This document shows positions 1 through 7,436 of a stretch of DNA of 15,710 nt, one piece after another. Below the pieces are notes generated by a model. It saw only the letters and a list, made by a program, of their open reading frames with translations. It ran no database searches and was not told where the DNA came from. The position numbers and the translations under genes were made by a program. Each line of letters begins with the position of its first letter. Position 1 is the first letter of the stretch. The stretch is from Nitrososphaeraceae archaeon. Its GTDB lineage: Archaea; Thermoproteota; Nitrososphaeria; Nitrososphaerales; Nitrososphaeraceae. The stretch lies in contig JAICHH010000025.1 of assembly GCA_025922715.1 (NCBI GenBank), forward strand, positions 1 through 15,710. The letters run 5' to 3'.

Positions 1-84
1 ATAATCATCAATAGATTGATTGGGATTAGGGGTTACAATCTCACCTTTTCCACAATTAGAACATTTCATTCTATCAATATACAT
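1..84 (-). CDS. Zinc-ribbon protein, N-terminal part only (runs off the window)
   Basis: The minus strand opens with ATG at 84 (MYIDRMKCSNCGKGEIV...) and stays open to the window edge. A second in-frame ATG at 69 would give a protein starting MKCSNCG. The CxxC pair right at the N terminus is the usual first half of a zinc ribbon; the second half would lie outside the window. No further domain is visible, so no function can be given. Many small archaeal proteins begin this way. The choice between the two ATGs is open, because no clear TATA box or ribosome-binding site decides it. Confidence 0.6.
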   Translation of the reverse strand, partial: MYIDRMKCSNCGKGEIVTPNPNQSIDDY

Positions 85-235
85 ATATGTATTATTAATA
101 GATACATAGCATAAAAAAATTAGTGATTCTCAATAATTATTAAATATTATAATTTGAATTGATATACAATCTTATAGGCAATTTATAAGATTCCATAGCC
201 TTCTATTTTTGCTTAGATCCCAATAATAGTTGGTT

Positions 236-400
236 ATGGCTATTATTATTATTAAATTATCATTTTTCTCGGATCAATTTGCTGCTGGTACTGGTGAGGT
301 TCAAGACCAATTGAAATCCATGTCCACAATGAGATAAATGGAAGAGATTCAACGTATAGTTAAAAGAGTAGCATTGGAAGATATTGGATTGCAGATCTAA
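236..400 (+). pseudogene. Remnant of a small gene interrupted by an in-frame TAA
   Basis: One reading frame from ATG 236 gives a short protein whose end reads FAAGTGEVQDQLKSMSTMR. It meets TAA at 335-337, then continues in the same frame as MEEIQRIVKRVALEDIGLQI up to TAA at 398-400. The two halves read as one soluble helical protein with a single nonsense change, for example GAA to TAA. This stretch is also richer in G and C than the DNA on either side, as coding DNA is here. The family is not recognised. Alternatives are two tiny adjacent ORFs or chance. Similarity search of the joined 54-residue product would settle it. Confidence 0.45.
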
Positions 401-528
401 TAAATATAAAAGGTTTGAATCTATCAATAAAATACTGGACTAAATCATAAAAATGTCTAAGTATAAAATCTTTTTTTATTAAATGAATTATTAGTAAACC
501 TTTAATTTTACTACCCAAAATTTAATTA

Positions 529-852
529 ATGAATTTAAATAATCCAATAAAATCAACTGTTCCTCCTCTTCCAACTCAAAAAGGAATGTTGATAATATAT
601 TTCAACACTAAACAAGGATCAGAATTTATCGAGGCGGTTAGATTACATTTAGAGAAAGATACATTTGATTATTTTGGTGCTATTAAAGCAGGAGTAAATA
701 AAGCAGTTGAGAATGATAGTATAGTAGCATTAGTATATGCAATAATGAATGATTTGACTCCTCTTATCACTGCAATAATCCAATATCTTGACTCTCGAAA
801 TAGACTAAATCGAGCAAAAAAAAGATTAGAGCGAACTAAAATAAATAAATAA
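529..852 (+). CDS. Hypothetical protein, 107 aa
   Basis: The ORF starts at ATG 529. A weak TATA-like TTTAATTTTA about 24 nt upstream (501-510) would fit a leaderless transcript. The product is soluble: a Pro-rich N terminus (residues 6-16), a strand-like segment at 20-25, then mostly helix, ending in a very basic Arg/Lys helix (residues 90-107). Residues 64-87 (IVALVYAIMNDLTPLITAII) are hydrophobic enough to be a buried helix or a marginal membrane segment. No family is recognised. The stop codon lies inside a TAAA repeat that leads straight into the MFS pseudogene, so the 3' end may have been rearranged and the basic tail may not be original. Confidence 0.6.
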   Translation: MNLNNPIKSTVPPLPTQKGMLIIYFNTKQGSEFIEAVRLHLEKDTFDYFGAIKAGVNKAVENDSIVALVYAIMNDLTPLITAIIQYLDSRNRLNRAKKRLERTKINK

Positions 853-876
853 ATAAATAAATTAAAAATAAATAAA
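837..876 (+). repeat. (TAAA)n simple repeat at the gene/pseudogene junction
   Basis: About 40 nt made almost entirely of TAAA/TAAAA units. It contains the stop codon of the gene ending at 852 and runs into the first readable codon of the MFS pseudogene at 876. Such a tract may mark the deletion junction that removed the front of the transporter gene. Confidence 0.7.
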
Positions 877-1418
877 GTTCTGAATTATTTCTTTCCACTA
901 CAAATCTACCATTCAAAATTCAGTTACCATTTTCCATAATACTTTTGGTTTTTGGACCTGCAATAGGATTTATTATCTCAAGATTAGGAACTTTAAAACC
1001 TCTTATATTGGGCTCAGTTTTAACAACATTTGGATTTATAGGATTATTTTTCTTTCATTCCTATGAATTTGATATTTCTGTTAATTTGGATATATTATCG
1101 GCTGGTCTTTCGTTTGCTAGTGTAGGTGCGATGAATGTTATTATTCTTGCGAGCCCACAAGAATATTCTGGTGTGAACTTAGGAGTTAGTAGTCTTCTAA
1201 GAATAATAGGATGTGCCATTGGGCCTGCTTTGGCTGCGATGTATATGAAAATAAATCAGACAAATTTAAGTGTAAATGGAATATAGACAAACTTTCCATC
1301 TTAATTATCATTTGACCTGATATTTTTTAGCGCAATCATTATGTCTGTAATTTCAATAATTTTATCTGTTCTATTGGCACGAAAGGTTTTGAAAATGTCT
1401 ATTCCTAAATTAACTTAA
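876..1418 (+). pseudogene. MFS transporter, C-terminal remnant with two in-frame stops
   Basis: A single frame from 876 reads as the last third of a major facilitator superfamily permease of the drug-efflux (DHA2-like) type. It contains QLPFSIILLVFGPAIGFII followed by SRLG, the cytoplasmic loop between helices, then hydrophobic helices and GVSSLLRIIGCAIGPALAA, a typical late MFS helix. The frame is broken by TAG at 1284-1286 and TAA at 1302-1304, yet the expected last helix (LIFFSAIIMSVISIILSVLL) and basic tail follow in the same frame to TAA at 1416-1418. The usual eight or so N-terminal helices are absent: upstream there is only a TAAA repeat and an unrelated ORF. Loss of the front plus two stops means no functional transporter. 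The ORF from TTG 945 to 1286 is only the longest open piece. Confidence 0.85.
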
Positions 1419-1615
1419 TGATTTATAATATTTTTTATATTTATAATAACTATATACAATATAATTTATTATAATCCAAAACTCAAGATATTAGTTTTAA
1501 ATTTAGCAAAGTATTTTTTGACTGTGGTTTTTGTTATTCAGTTTGCTCTAAAATTATAATAGAAACAATAAAAATAAAGGGGGGAATAATACTTATTGAA
1601 TAAGTTGGATTTAGG

Positions 1616-2170
1616 TTATCTTTGTCCTTCTTGTGTTTCTGAAAATTCCTTAGAATATAATTCCATTTGTTGTAAAAATGATTTAAAATAGTTCATGTTG
1701 GAGATGGTTAAGTTGTTTAAGAGATTACCGTATCTAATCATAGAATTGGTGAAGGTATTTACATTTTCTCCATAAATTTGTGCAAATCTTTCAGGAGAGT
1801 AATAATTTAGCCATGACGCTTGAGGATAGTTTCTCAACCTATTCGTATTGTTTCCGGTAATAGAATCTGAAAAGGAAGTGAATAATTCTTTTTGTGATTC
1901 GATATAATTATTTGCAATATTATTGATAATATTAATAGAATCCTCTTGATATTGCTTCATTTTTTCTGTAGATTTTGAAACTTCTCTTCGTGCTTCATTT
2001 GTAAGTCTATTTATATTACTGCGTGTATCTTCTAATGTTCTCTCTACAGCGCGTTCTGATTGTCTTATTCGCTCGTTTTGGGTGTTTGAATTCTGGAGAT
2101 TATAATCATTATCTTTTCCAATCTTATTTTCTGGGTTAGAATTCCTTTTATTATCGTCTGAGTCCTTCAT
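1616..2170 (-). CDS. Coiled-coil protein, phasin-like (184 aa)
   Basis: The gene starts at ATG 2170, 24 nt after the centre of a good TATA box. Residues 1-35 are Asn/Asp-rich and look disordered. Residues 35-105 form a charged amphipathic coiled coil. After a Pro/Trp/Tyr-containing turn (115-132), residues 133-178 form a second helical stretch with the pattern NSMIRYGNLLNNLTISNMNY. There is no signal peptide and no membrane segment. Two long amphipathic helices and a C-terminal Phe/Gln-rich helix resemble phasins, the coat proteins of polyhydroxyalkanoate granules, and several Nitrososphaerales are known to carry PHA synthase genes. No PHA synthase lies in this window, so the call rests on appearance only. 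It could instead be another structural coiled-coil protein. Confidence 0.75.
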   Translation of the reverse strand: MKDSDDNKRNSNPENKIGKDNDYNLQNSNTQNERIRQSERAVERTLEDTRSNINRLTNEARREVSKSTEKMKQYQEDSINIINNIANNYIESQKELFTSFSDSITGNNTNRLRNYPQASWLNYYSPERFAQIYGENVNTFTNSMIRYGNLLNNLTISNMNYFKSFLQQMELYSKEFSETQEGQR

Positions 2171-2188
2171 ATAACAAAATATACAATA

Positions 2189-2198
2189 TTATATATAA
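2189..2198 (-). promoter_or_regulatory. TATA box of the phasin-like gene
   Basis: TTATATATAA on the minus strand lies 19-28 nt before the ATG at 2170. This spacing places transcription start at or next to the start codon, as expected for a leaderless archaeal mRNA. Confidence 0.5.
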
Positions 2199-2303
2199 TC
2201 GTTATAAACAAATTATCACAAAAGTCCTTATAAAATTAATAAAGAGTAGAATTAAGGACATATATTTCACTCTTTCTCTGCAAATAATTCTTATTATCAT
2301 ATA

Positions 2304-2376
2304 AAATAAACGATAAAAGCGTTATGTTATTCTATATTAACAATTACAACAGTCGATAATATATTATCGTTTATTT
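2304..2376. promoter_or_regulatory. Cluster of CGATAA inverted repeats, possible operator
   Basis: AAATAAACGATAA at 2304-2316 is repeated exactly in inverted form as TTATCGTTTATTT at 2364-2376. The right-hand copy overlaps a perfect 16-bp palindrome, CGATAATATATTATCG, at 2354-2369. Three CGATAA half-sites therefore sit within 73 bp, in both orientations. This arrangement fits a dimeric DNA-binding protein with a looped or cooperative site. Which of the two flanking genes it would control cannot be told from sequence. Confidence 0.4.
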
Positions 2377-2657
2377 GTTCTGATAACCTCCTCATACCCA
2401 ATGATGCTGTATTTACATTATTGTAAAAATCGATGGTCAACTAATTATGTAATACGATTAGCAAAGTATTTTATTCAAAAATCGGATTATCAGTATTGAT
2501 CAATTTTTTTATTAAACCTAATACTACGCTTTATTTTTAAGCCGATCATACCTGCTATTTTTATTGCCATTAATAAATATTAAGCAAAATGAAGAACTAC
2601 TACTTAATAACATATTTGCTTCTTTTCTTAAATAAAAAGGGATATTTATTATTGTAT

Positions 2658-2677
2658 ATTACTATTATAATAGTAAT
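2658..2677. promoter_or_regulatory. Perfect 20-bp palindrome just before the hydrolase start
   Basis: ATTACTATTATAATAGTAAT equals its own reverse complement and ends 3 nt before the TTG start at 2681. It covers the stretch where the TATA box and transcription start of a leaderless gene would lie, so a protein bound here would block the promoter. It could also act simply as TATA-rich promoter DNA. Confidence 0.45.
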
Positions 2678-2680
2678 TCT

Positions 2681-3403
2681 TTGGAAAATGGAAATATAGT
2701 AAGAATCCCAATAGATAACGAATCTAGAAAAGAAAAAATAGAAGGAGATTTAACTATTCCTAAATCTTCAAAAAGTTTGGTAATCTTTGCTCATGGAAGT
2801 GGTAGTAGCAGATTTAGTCCTAAGAATCAATATGTAGCTAGAGTTTTAAATAATGATGGTGTTTCGACTCTATTAATAGATCTATTAACAGAAAAAGAAG
2901 AAAAAAAAGATGTGGTTACAAAAGAATATAGGTTTAATATTCCACTTTTGGGTGAGAGATTAATTGCTGTCACAGACTGGATTAAAAATCAAGTCAATCT
3001 ATTCAATACCTTCCATAATACATTGGGTTATTTCGGTTTGAGTACAGGATCAGCAGCAGCTTTAATTGCTGCAGACAAAAGATATGAAAACATAAGTGCT
3101 ATAGTATCAAGAGGAGGCAGAGTAGACCTGGCTTCAAAATATACCTCACTCAGGCAAATCAAATGTCCAACTTTGTTTCTAGTTGGGGAAAATGATTATC
3201 CTGTTATAGAATGGAATCGGGAAGTGATAGATAAACAATTGGTAAATGTAGAGAAGAAAAAATTAGTTATTATCCCTCAAGCTAGTCATTTATTTGAAGA
3301 ACCAGGAAAATTAGAGGAGGTAACAAAATATGCCAGTGGATGGTTTAGATGTTATTTTCAAATAAAAGAGAAAAATGATAATAATAATAGAAATAATCCT
3401 TGA
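2681..3403 (+). CDS. Alpha/beta hydrolase, dienelactone-hydrolase-like (240 aa)
   Basis: The protein has the full alpha/beta hydrolase layout. The oxyanion-side strand reads VIFAHGSGSS (residues 34-43), the nucleophile elbow is GLSTG (119-123, Ser121), the acid is Asp172 in GEND, and the catalytic His203 lies in ASHLFEEPG. Length and motif order match dienelactone-hydrolase-type cytosolic enzymes, which often hydrolyse esters or thioesters; the substrate cannot be read from sequence. There is no signal peptide, and the C terminus is Asn/Lys-rich. TTG 2681 is the likely start, because no ATG or GTG lies near and the family N terminus begins within a few residues. It is divergent from the phasin-like gene. 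A role in storage-polymer turnover is possible but speculative. Confidence 0.85.
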   Translation: MENGNIVRIPIDNESRKEKIEGDLTIPKSSKSLVIFAHGSGSSRFSPKNQYVARVLNNDGVSTLLIDLLTEKEEKKDVVTKEYRFNIPLLGERLIAVTDWIKNQVNLFNTFHNTLGYFGLSTGSAAALIAADKRYENISAIVSRGGRVDLASKYTSLRQIKCPTLFLVGENDYPVIEWNREVIDKQLVNVEKKKLVIIPQASHLFEEPGKLEEVTKYASGWFRCYFQIKEKNDNNNRNNP

Positions 3404-3659
3404 CTTGGAAACCAATTTTATATGTTACTATTCTTCATTTTACTAGAAATTCTAGAATTTTAAAATGTTTTCTTATAGAACTAAAGAAATAATAATAATA
3501 TTAACCTCGAAAAGAAATACTTTTATATATGTTACCAAAAATTAATTGGATAGATTGCAAATTTTAAACTCATATAAATTATCTTCTATTTAATTGATAT
3601 CATATTCTTCAATTCGGGAATTATTTATATGAATTAAATTTTACAAAGTATTAATGTAG

Positions 3660-4571
3660 TTATATCTTTCTTAATTTTATTATTATGTAATCAATTATTT
3701 TTTCTTTGGACAATTTGTCCATCTTTACAAGTGACTTCAATAATATATATTCAAGAAAAGAACCATATTCAGAAGTTATTCTTTTAAGAAGGTTTTTTCT
3801 ATTTTTAATATAGTACTCTGATAGAGGAGTGTATACTAACGAACCAATATTTAGAATTTCGATAATTTTAAAATTTTCATATTTTAAAATTTCCAATATA
3901 TCATTTAGCACATAATGTTCTGATGCCCACGTAAAAGAAAGAATGCCTAGTTTAACTAAATTTTGGATAGGACTCAATAAATTCGTAATAACTGGTATTG
4001 CAATAACAAAAATTCCATCTTTTTTTAATATATATTTTACATCTTTTATGAATTCAATGAATGGCTTAAAGTGTTGAGCAGATTCTAAAGCTACTATCCT
4101 ATCTATCGATTGTTTATTAAATGGTAACTTAATAGCGGTACTATTGAATAGACTAATATCACTTATAAAATTTTTATTTAAATTTTTTTGAATAAAAAAT
4201 TGCTCCTTTAATTTATTTGCAAAAATAAGATGAGGATGATTAATATTAATACAATAAATTTCTAATAATGGATATTCATTTTTCCAAAATATGGCTGGAG
4301 AAGATAAACCGCTTCCCACATCTACAAGGGTTTTTGCTGATTGAAGTTCTGCTAATTTCCCAATGATGTTACAGAGATTTTCTTGTGCTTCTACTGGGTT
4401 ATCAATTCCATCTGACCAATATCCAAAATTAAGCATATAGCTGCCTGTTGTACTAGACATTAGTGGTGATAAGGAACTATACAAATTAATGACATCACGT
4501 TGATTACGTCTAATTCCCCATAATAGAACATTAATTGGATTTATTAATCTCACAAGAATACAAAAATTCAA
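3660..4571 (-). CDS. Class I SAM-dependent methyltransferase (303 aa)
   Basis: Motif I is LVDVGSG at residues 82-88. It is preceded by YMLNFGYW (45-52), the usual lead-in of small-molecule methyltransferases related to EryG and sterol or tocopherol methyltransferases. The motif IV region reads AIKLPF followed by IVALESAQHF (146-168), again as in that group; these enzymes methylate O or C atoms of lipids, polyketides or quinones. Residues 181-200 give the strand after the motif III helix. A basic, helix-rich C terminus (250-303) has no obvious match. The first 20 residues are hydrophobic and could touch the membrane. The start is TTG 4571 or GTG 4553; a TATA-like AAATATTA lies closer than usual to the first, which slightly favours the second. 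The substrate is unknown. Confidence 0.8.
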   Translation of the reverse strand: MNFCILVRLINPINVLLWGIRRNQRDVINLYSSLSPLMSSTTGSYMLNFGYWSDGIDNPVEAQENLCNIIGKLAELQSAKTLVDVGSGLSSPAIFWKNEYPLLEIYCININHPHLIFANKLKEQFFIQKNLNKNFISDISLFNSTAIKLPFNKQSIDRIVALESAQHFKPFIEFIKDVKYILKKDGIFVIAIPVITNLLSPIQNLVKLGILSFTWASEHYVLNDILEILKYENFKIIEILNIGSLVYTPLSEYYIKNRKNLLKRITSEYGSFLEYILLKSLVKMDKLSKEKIIDYIIIKLRKI

Positions 4572-5141
4572 ACAAATAAAACTAATATTTGTTTTTGTAT
4601 GTAAGGATATTTGTTAATAACATTCTATATTTATTAAACTATATAATTTCTTTCTAATTAGGCTTTAAACCTCATTCTTTGTAGATCATTATTTTGTTAT
4701 TTTTTCTCGAATTTCACGAATTATATTGTAAGAATATTGATGATTGATAACTTACCTATTTTGAACCAATAACTTATAACACAATAAATTAAGAATCTAT
4801 AAATCCGGTCAATGCTATTGTACGTAAAAGTAATAAAAAAAATTTGTGATAATACCTAATAAAAGTAAAAGCTTTGTAAAATTAATATAATTGATGTATT
4901 AATGATTTATAGATTAATTATAAACCTTAATTCTGTTATAATCTACTGACATAGAGAATTTGGGTATTGAATTAATTCAATAGTATTATATTATACTCAA
5001 TCGATTTTACTTTATCATCTTTAATGTAAGAATATTAATAAAAAATTATTATTCCCTTACCAGTCCTTTTCTGAGTTACAGACAATTATAGATAATAAAT
5101 TGTTAATAACCTTTTTCTAATATAAAAATAAATTATATATA
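4572..5141. other. 570-bp intergenic region
   Basis: This region lies between two divergent genes, the methyltransferase (minus) and the small zinc-ribbon gene (plus). It is very AT-rich, and no ORF with protein-like content longer than about 20 codons was accepted. It contains one perfect 18-bp palindrome at 4965-4982 and otherwise shows nothing identifiable. Confidence 0.5.
4965..4982. repeat. Perfect 18-bp palindrome
   Basis: TATTGAATTAATTCAATA is its own reverse complement. It lies 160 bp before the start of the gene at 5142 and could be an operator or an incidental AT-rich palindrome. Confidence 0.4.
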
Positions 5142-5369
5142 GTGAAGAGATACAGAGATTACTCAAAATCAGTTAATGGTCTAGTAGTGAGATTACTAGG
5201 TTATGCTCTAACTACATTTGTTATTCCATTTGTCCTTAATATAGTAAGAAATAAACTGGCTGATCAACAACGTCTTTTATGTAATAAATGTAATGGAAAA
5301 TTAGAAGTAATTGATACAGGCAAGTTTTATTGCAAAAAATGTAAAATAATTAAAATGGACCGTCGTTAA
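5142..5369 (+). CDS. Small membrane-anchored zinc-ribbon protein (75 aa)
   Basis: A basic N terminus (residues 1-9) is followed by a hydrophobic segment at about 13-34 (LVVRLLGYALTTFVIPFVL) that can span the membrane once. The C-terminal half carries CNKC (Cys47, Cys50) and CKKC (Cys64, Cys67), spaced as in a zinc ribbon, with GKFYC before the second pair as in many such ribbons. The start is GTG 5142; no ATG is available in a sensible place. The ribbon probably faces the cytoplasm, given the positive charges on both sides. No function is known, and its intergenic borders suggest it is transcribed alone. Confidence 0.7.
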   Translation: MKRYRDYSKSVNGLVVRLLGYALTTFVIPFVLNIVRNKLADQQRLLCNKCNGKLEVIDTGKFYCKKCKIIKMDRR

Positions 5370-5837
5370 TTATGCGAATTGGGATAAAATACAAATCTTT
5401 TCTATTCCTAATTAATCTAAAACAGCTCTGAACTCAAATCTCAAAAGAGAAAAACCTCCTTCTTACTGAGCATTTTATAAGATCAACGTTTGAAAAGCAT
5501 GAAATATTGATAGCAGTAAATGGTATTCAGGATTAGTAATGTAATTGAAGTAAAATATTATCTACATTCATCCTTTGAGAAAAAGTTTGAGCGACTGAAT
5601 CAACCAACAGTATTTCAAAGATAGAACAGATAGTTCTGATGATAATTATCAGGAAGTTAACAATAAGTACAATTGTGGATATATTAACTGTCTACAATTG
5701 GATCAGTTTACTCATTCATCTCTATAATACAATCACTAAGTCAAAAGCTTATTCAATATATAAAGTGAATTATTCTTAACAAACCAAGGTATAATTTAGA
5801 ATAAAATAGAAATTTTTAGTGTTGCTTAGTATTTATT
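5370..5837. other. 468-bp intergenic region
   Basis: This lies between the zinc-ribbon gene (plus) and the end of the binding-protein gene (minus), a convergent arrangement. The part at about 5430-5720 is less AT-rich than typical spacers here. It contains short open stretches on the plus strand, each broken by stops, and may be the last trace of a lost gene. A short direct repeat, TACAATTG, occurs at 5669 and 5692. Nothing can be named. Confidence 0.4.
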
Positions 5838-6914
5838 TTATTTTACTGCTTTGATAGAAGAACTATTAATGGGTAGTAGAGCTTTTTCTTTTAAGATTTT
5901 ATTGAGTATATTTAAATCAAATATATTAGATAGATTAGGTTTTGTATCTCCTAGAAATCCTAATTTAAAAGCATCATCTGCAGATGTATAAAGTGACTGT
6001 TGTATAGGATCATAAGTAAATTCTAATCTTGTCAGTGATTGTTGTAATACATCTTCTGGTATCGTCTGTCCCGTAATCTTTTTTAGTTCAGTATTAAAAG
6101 TCTTAATGGCTTCTTCTTTATTGTCATTTATCCTTTGTGTTTCTTCTATATGGGCTTTAAGCAAATTTTCAATAACGTCTGGATTTTGTTTTAGATAATC
6201 TGTTCTCACAAGAATTAACCCAGTTACAAACTTTCCATCAGGCCATAGATCACGTTCATCCAAGAATAATTTACCATTGGCATCTTTGATCAAAAGTTCT
6301 CCCCATGGTTCAGCAACCCAAGCTCCATCAATGTCTTTTTTTAAAAATAATGTTAAAATGTCTGAATTCTTTGCTGGTAAAATATGCACATTCCCCTGAT
6401 TTTCTACTGTCTTATATCCGTGCTCTAATAAGTAATTTCTCAAAGCAACATCTTGAGTATTTCCTAGTTGAGGTGATGCAAATTTTTTATTTCCAAAATC
6501 TGAAGTAGAATTAATTCCTGTATCACCTCTTATTACAAAGACTGCTCCTCCACTAGTAGCACCTGAAATTATTCGTACATCTTTTCCTTCAGATATTACA
6601 TAACCATTAATAGCAGGATTTGGACCCACATATGCAACATCAATTTGTTTCGCAAATAATGCTTCTATAGCGGAAGGACCTGCATTGAATATAAAAGGTT
6701 TAATTTCTACTTTAGCACCTAATACTTTTTGAAAATCTCCATTTCCTATACCTATCACAGCTTGAGCATGATTTATGTTAGGAAAATATCCAATTTTTAA
6801 TATCTTTTTATCTTCTGTTTGAGCAAATGATTGTTGTGCTGAGGTAAAAATAATCGCTAATCCCAAAATAATTGATAGTATTATAGTTGTAGTGGATCTA
6901 AATTCTTTATTCAT
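5838..6914 (-). CDS. ABC transporter substrate-binding protein, sulfonate/taurine/nitrate type (358 aa)
   Basis: Residues 1-31 form a Sec signal peptide, with likely cleavage after Ala31 (SFA before QTED). The mature part opens with ILKIGYFPNINHAQAVIG and continues with NAGPSAIEALFAKQIDVAYV and GPNPA (77-101), SGGAVFVIRGD and GAWVAEPWGE. These are hallmarks of the SsuA/TauA/NMT1-like family that binds aliphatic sulfonates, taurine and related solutes outside the cell. It has no lipobox cysteine, and the C terminus has no membrane anchor, which is odd for an archaeal binding protein. It is divergent from the ATPase-permease pair, and together they form a complete importer. Nitrate, bicarbonate or a pyrimidine precursor are alternative ligands of the same fold; the strongest resemblance is to sulfonate binders. 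Confidence 0.9.
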   Translation of the reverse strand: MNKEFRSTTTIILSIILGLAIIFTSAQQSFAQTEDKKILKIGYFPNINHAQAVIGIGNGDFQKVLGAKVEIKPFIFNAGPSAIEALFAKQIDVAYVGPNPAINGYVISEGKDVRIISGATSGGAVFVIRGDTGINSTSDFGNKKFASPQLGNTQDVALRNYLLEHGYKTVENQGNVHILPAKNSDILTLFLKKDIDGAWVAEPWGELLIKDANGKLFLDERDLWPDGKFVTGLILVRTDYLKQNPDVIENLLKAHIEETQRINDNKEEAIKTFNTELKKITGQTIPEDVLQQSLTRLEFTYDPIQQSLYTSADDAFKLGFLGDTKPNLSNIFDLNILNKILKEKALLPINSSSIKAVK

Positions 6915-6934
6915 AGGCTAATTAGATAAAAGTC

Positions 6935-6945
6935 GATATAATAAT
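6935..6945 (-). promoter_or_regulatory. TATA box of the binding-protein gene
   Basis: ATTATTATATC on the minus strand is centred about 26 nt before the ATG at 6914, which implies a leaderless transcript. Confidence 0.45.
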
Positions 6946-7036
6946 GCTCTTAAATGTGAAAAATTTAACAAGTATGTGCGATTTTTTCCAATTAATAACA
7001 TATAATTAAAGTAATATAACGTAGTTACATGGTTAA

Positions 7037-7392
7037 TTATGAAAGAAAACGATATTGAATAAAGATATTTAATTTATATTGCAATAGAACTAAGTTTGTA
7101 TAATTTTTTCTAGCATCCTTGGGATTTAAAATCTCAAATATCACTCCTTGACGTTTTAGCTCACTTATTGATGCTTGTACAGTTCTTCTCGGGAGCTCGC
7201 TAATACGCATTAATTCAGTCTAATCAGTAAGATGTAAAGATTTAATTATAAAATCAATAAATTTACTGACGGTCAACCTAATATATTTCTAAAATTTGAA
7301 GTACTTTGATTATCAAAAGATATTTCCAATTTTGAATTGTCTGATTTCTCAATTTGTATGCAAATTTTACCTATGATAATACTATTAAGCAT
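7037..7392 (-). pseudogene. Broken winged-helix regulator gene related to the C-terminal domain of the ComA-like fusion
   Basis: On the minus strand, ATG 7392 opens a frame ending ...SFDNQSTSNFRNILG at a TGA near 7275. One frame shift there continues with LTVSKFIDFIIKSLHLTD, a TAG at 7220-7222, then TELMRISELPRRTVQASI and SELKRQGVIFEI, ending at TAA 7037-7039. The second part aligns without gaps to residues 265-309 of the fusion encoded at 10014-11000 (KFIYFIIQNK..., SELIHLSNLARRTVQASI, DDLKEQGLIYET). The TAG falls where the fusion has Gln279, so a CAG to TAG change explains it. One frameshift and one nonsense codon make it non-functional. It was probably a free-standing MarR-like winged-helix protein. 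It occupies the divergent control region of the importer, as local regulators often do. Confidence 0.8.
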
Positions 7393-7404
7393 ATTTAAGA
7401 CCAA

Positions 7405-7414
7405 TTAAATATAA
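7405..7414 (+). promoter_or_regulatory. TATA box of the ATPase-permease operon
   Basis: TTAAATATAA is centred 27 nt before the ATG at 7437 and is close to the archaeal box A consensus. Transcription should start at or near the start codon. Confidence 0.55.
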
Positions 7415-7436
7415 TAATTGCTATTAAGGGGATATA

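Larger units (their letters stand above)
2171..2680. other. 510-bp divergent intergenic region
   Basis: This spacer separates the minus-strand phasin-like gene from the plus-strand hydrolase gene. No convincing ORF was seen. It holds a TATA box at the phasin side, a cluster of CGATAA half-sites in the middle (2304-2376) and a 20-bp perfect palindrome next to the hydrolase start. The length and these elements suggest a regulated divergent promoter region. Confidence 0.5.

Noticed and set aside
4686..4760. Minus-strand fragment reading ...YNIIREIREKITK before a stop
   Set aside because: Only about 20 codons with a stop directly upstream; not enough to claim a relic.
5519..5760. Short plus-strand open stretches in all three frames within the 5370-5837 spacer
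   Set aside because: No frame gives a continuous protein-like product from a good start, and no family is recognised.
6305..6508. Plus-strand ORF opposite the binding-protein gene
   Set aside because: It lies wholly antisense to a well-supported gene, and its product has no domain-like content.
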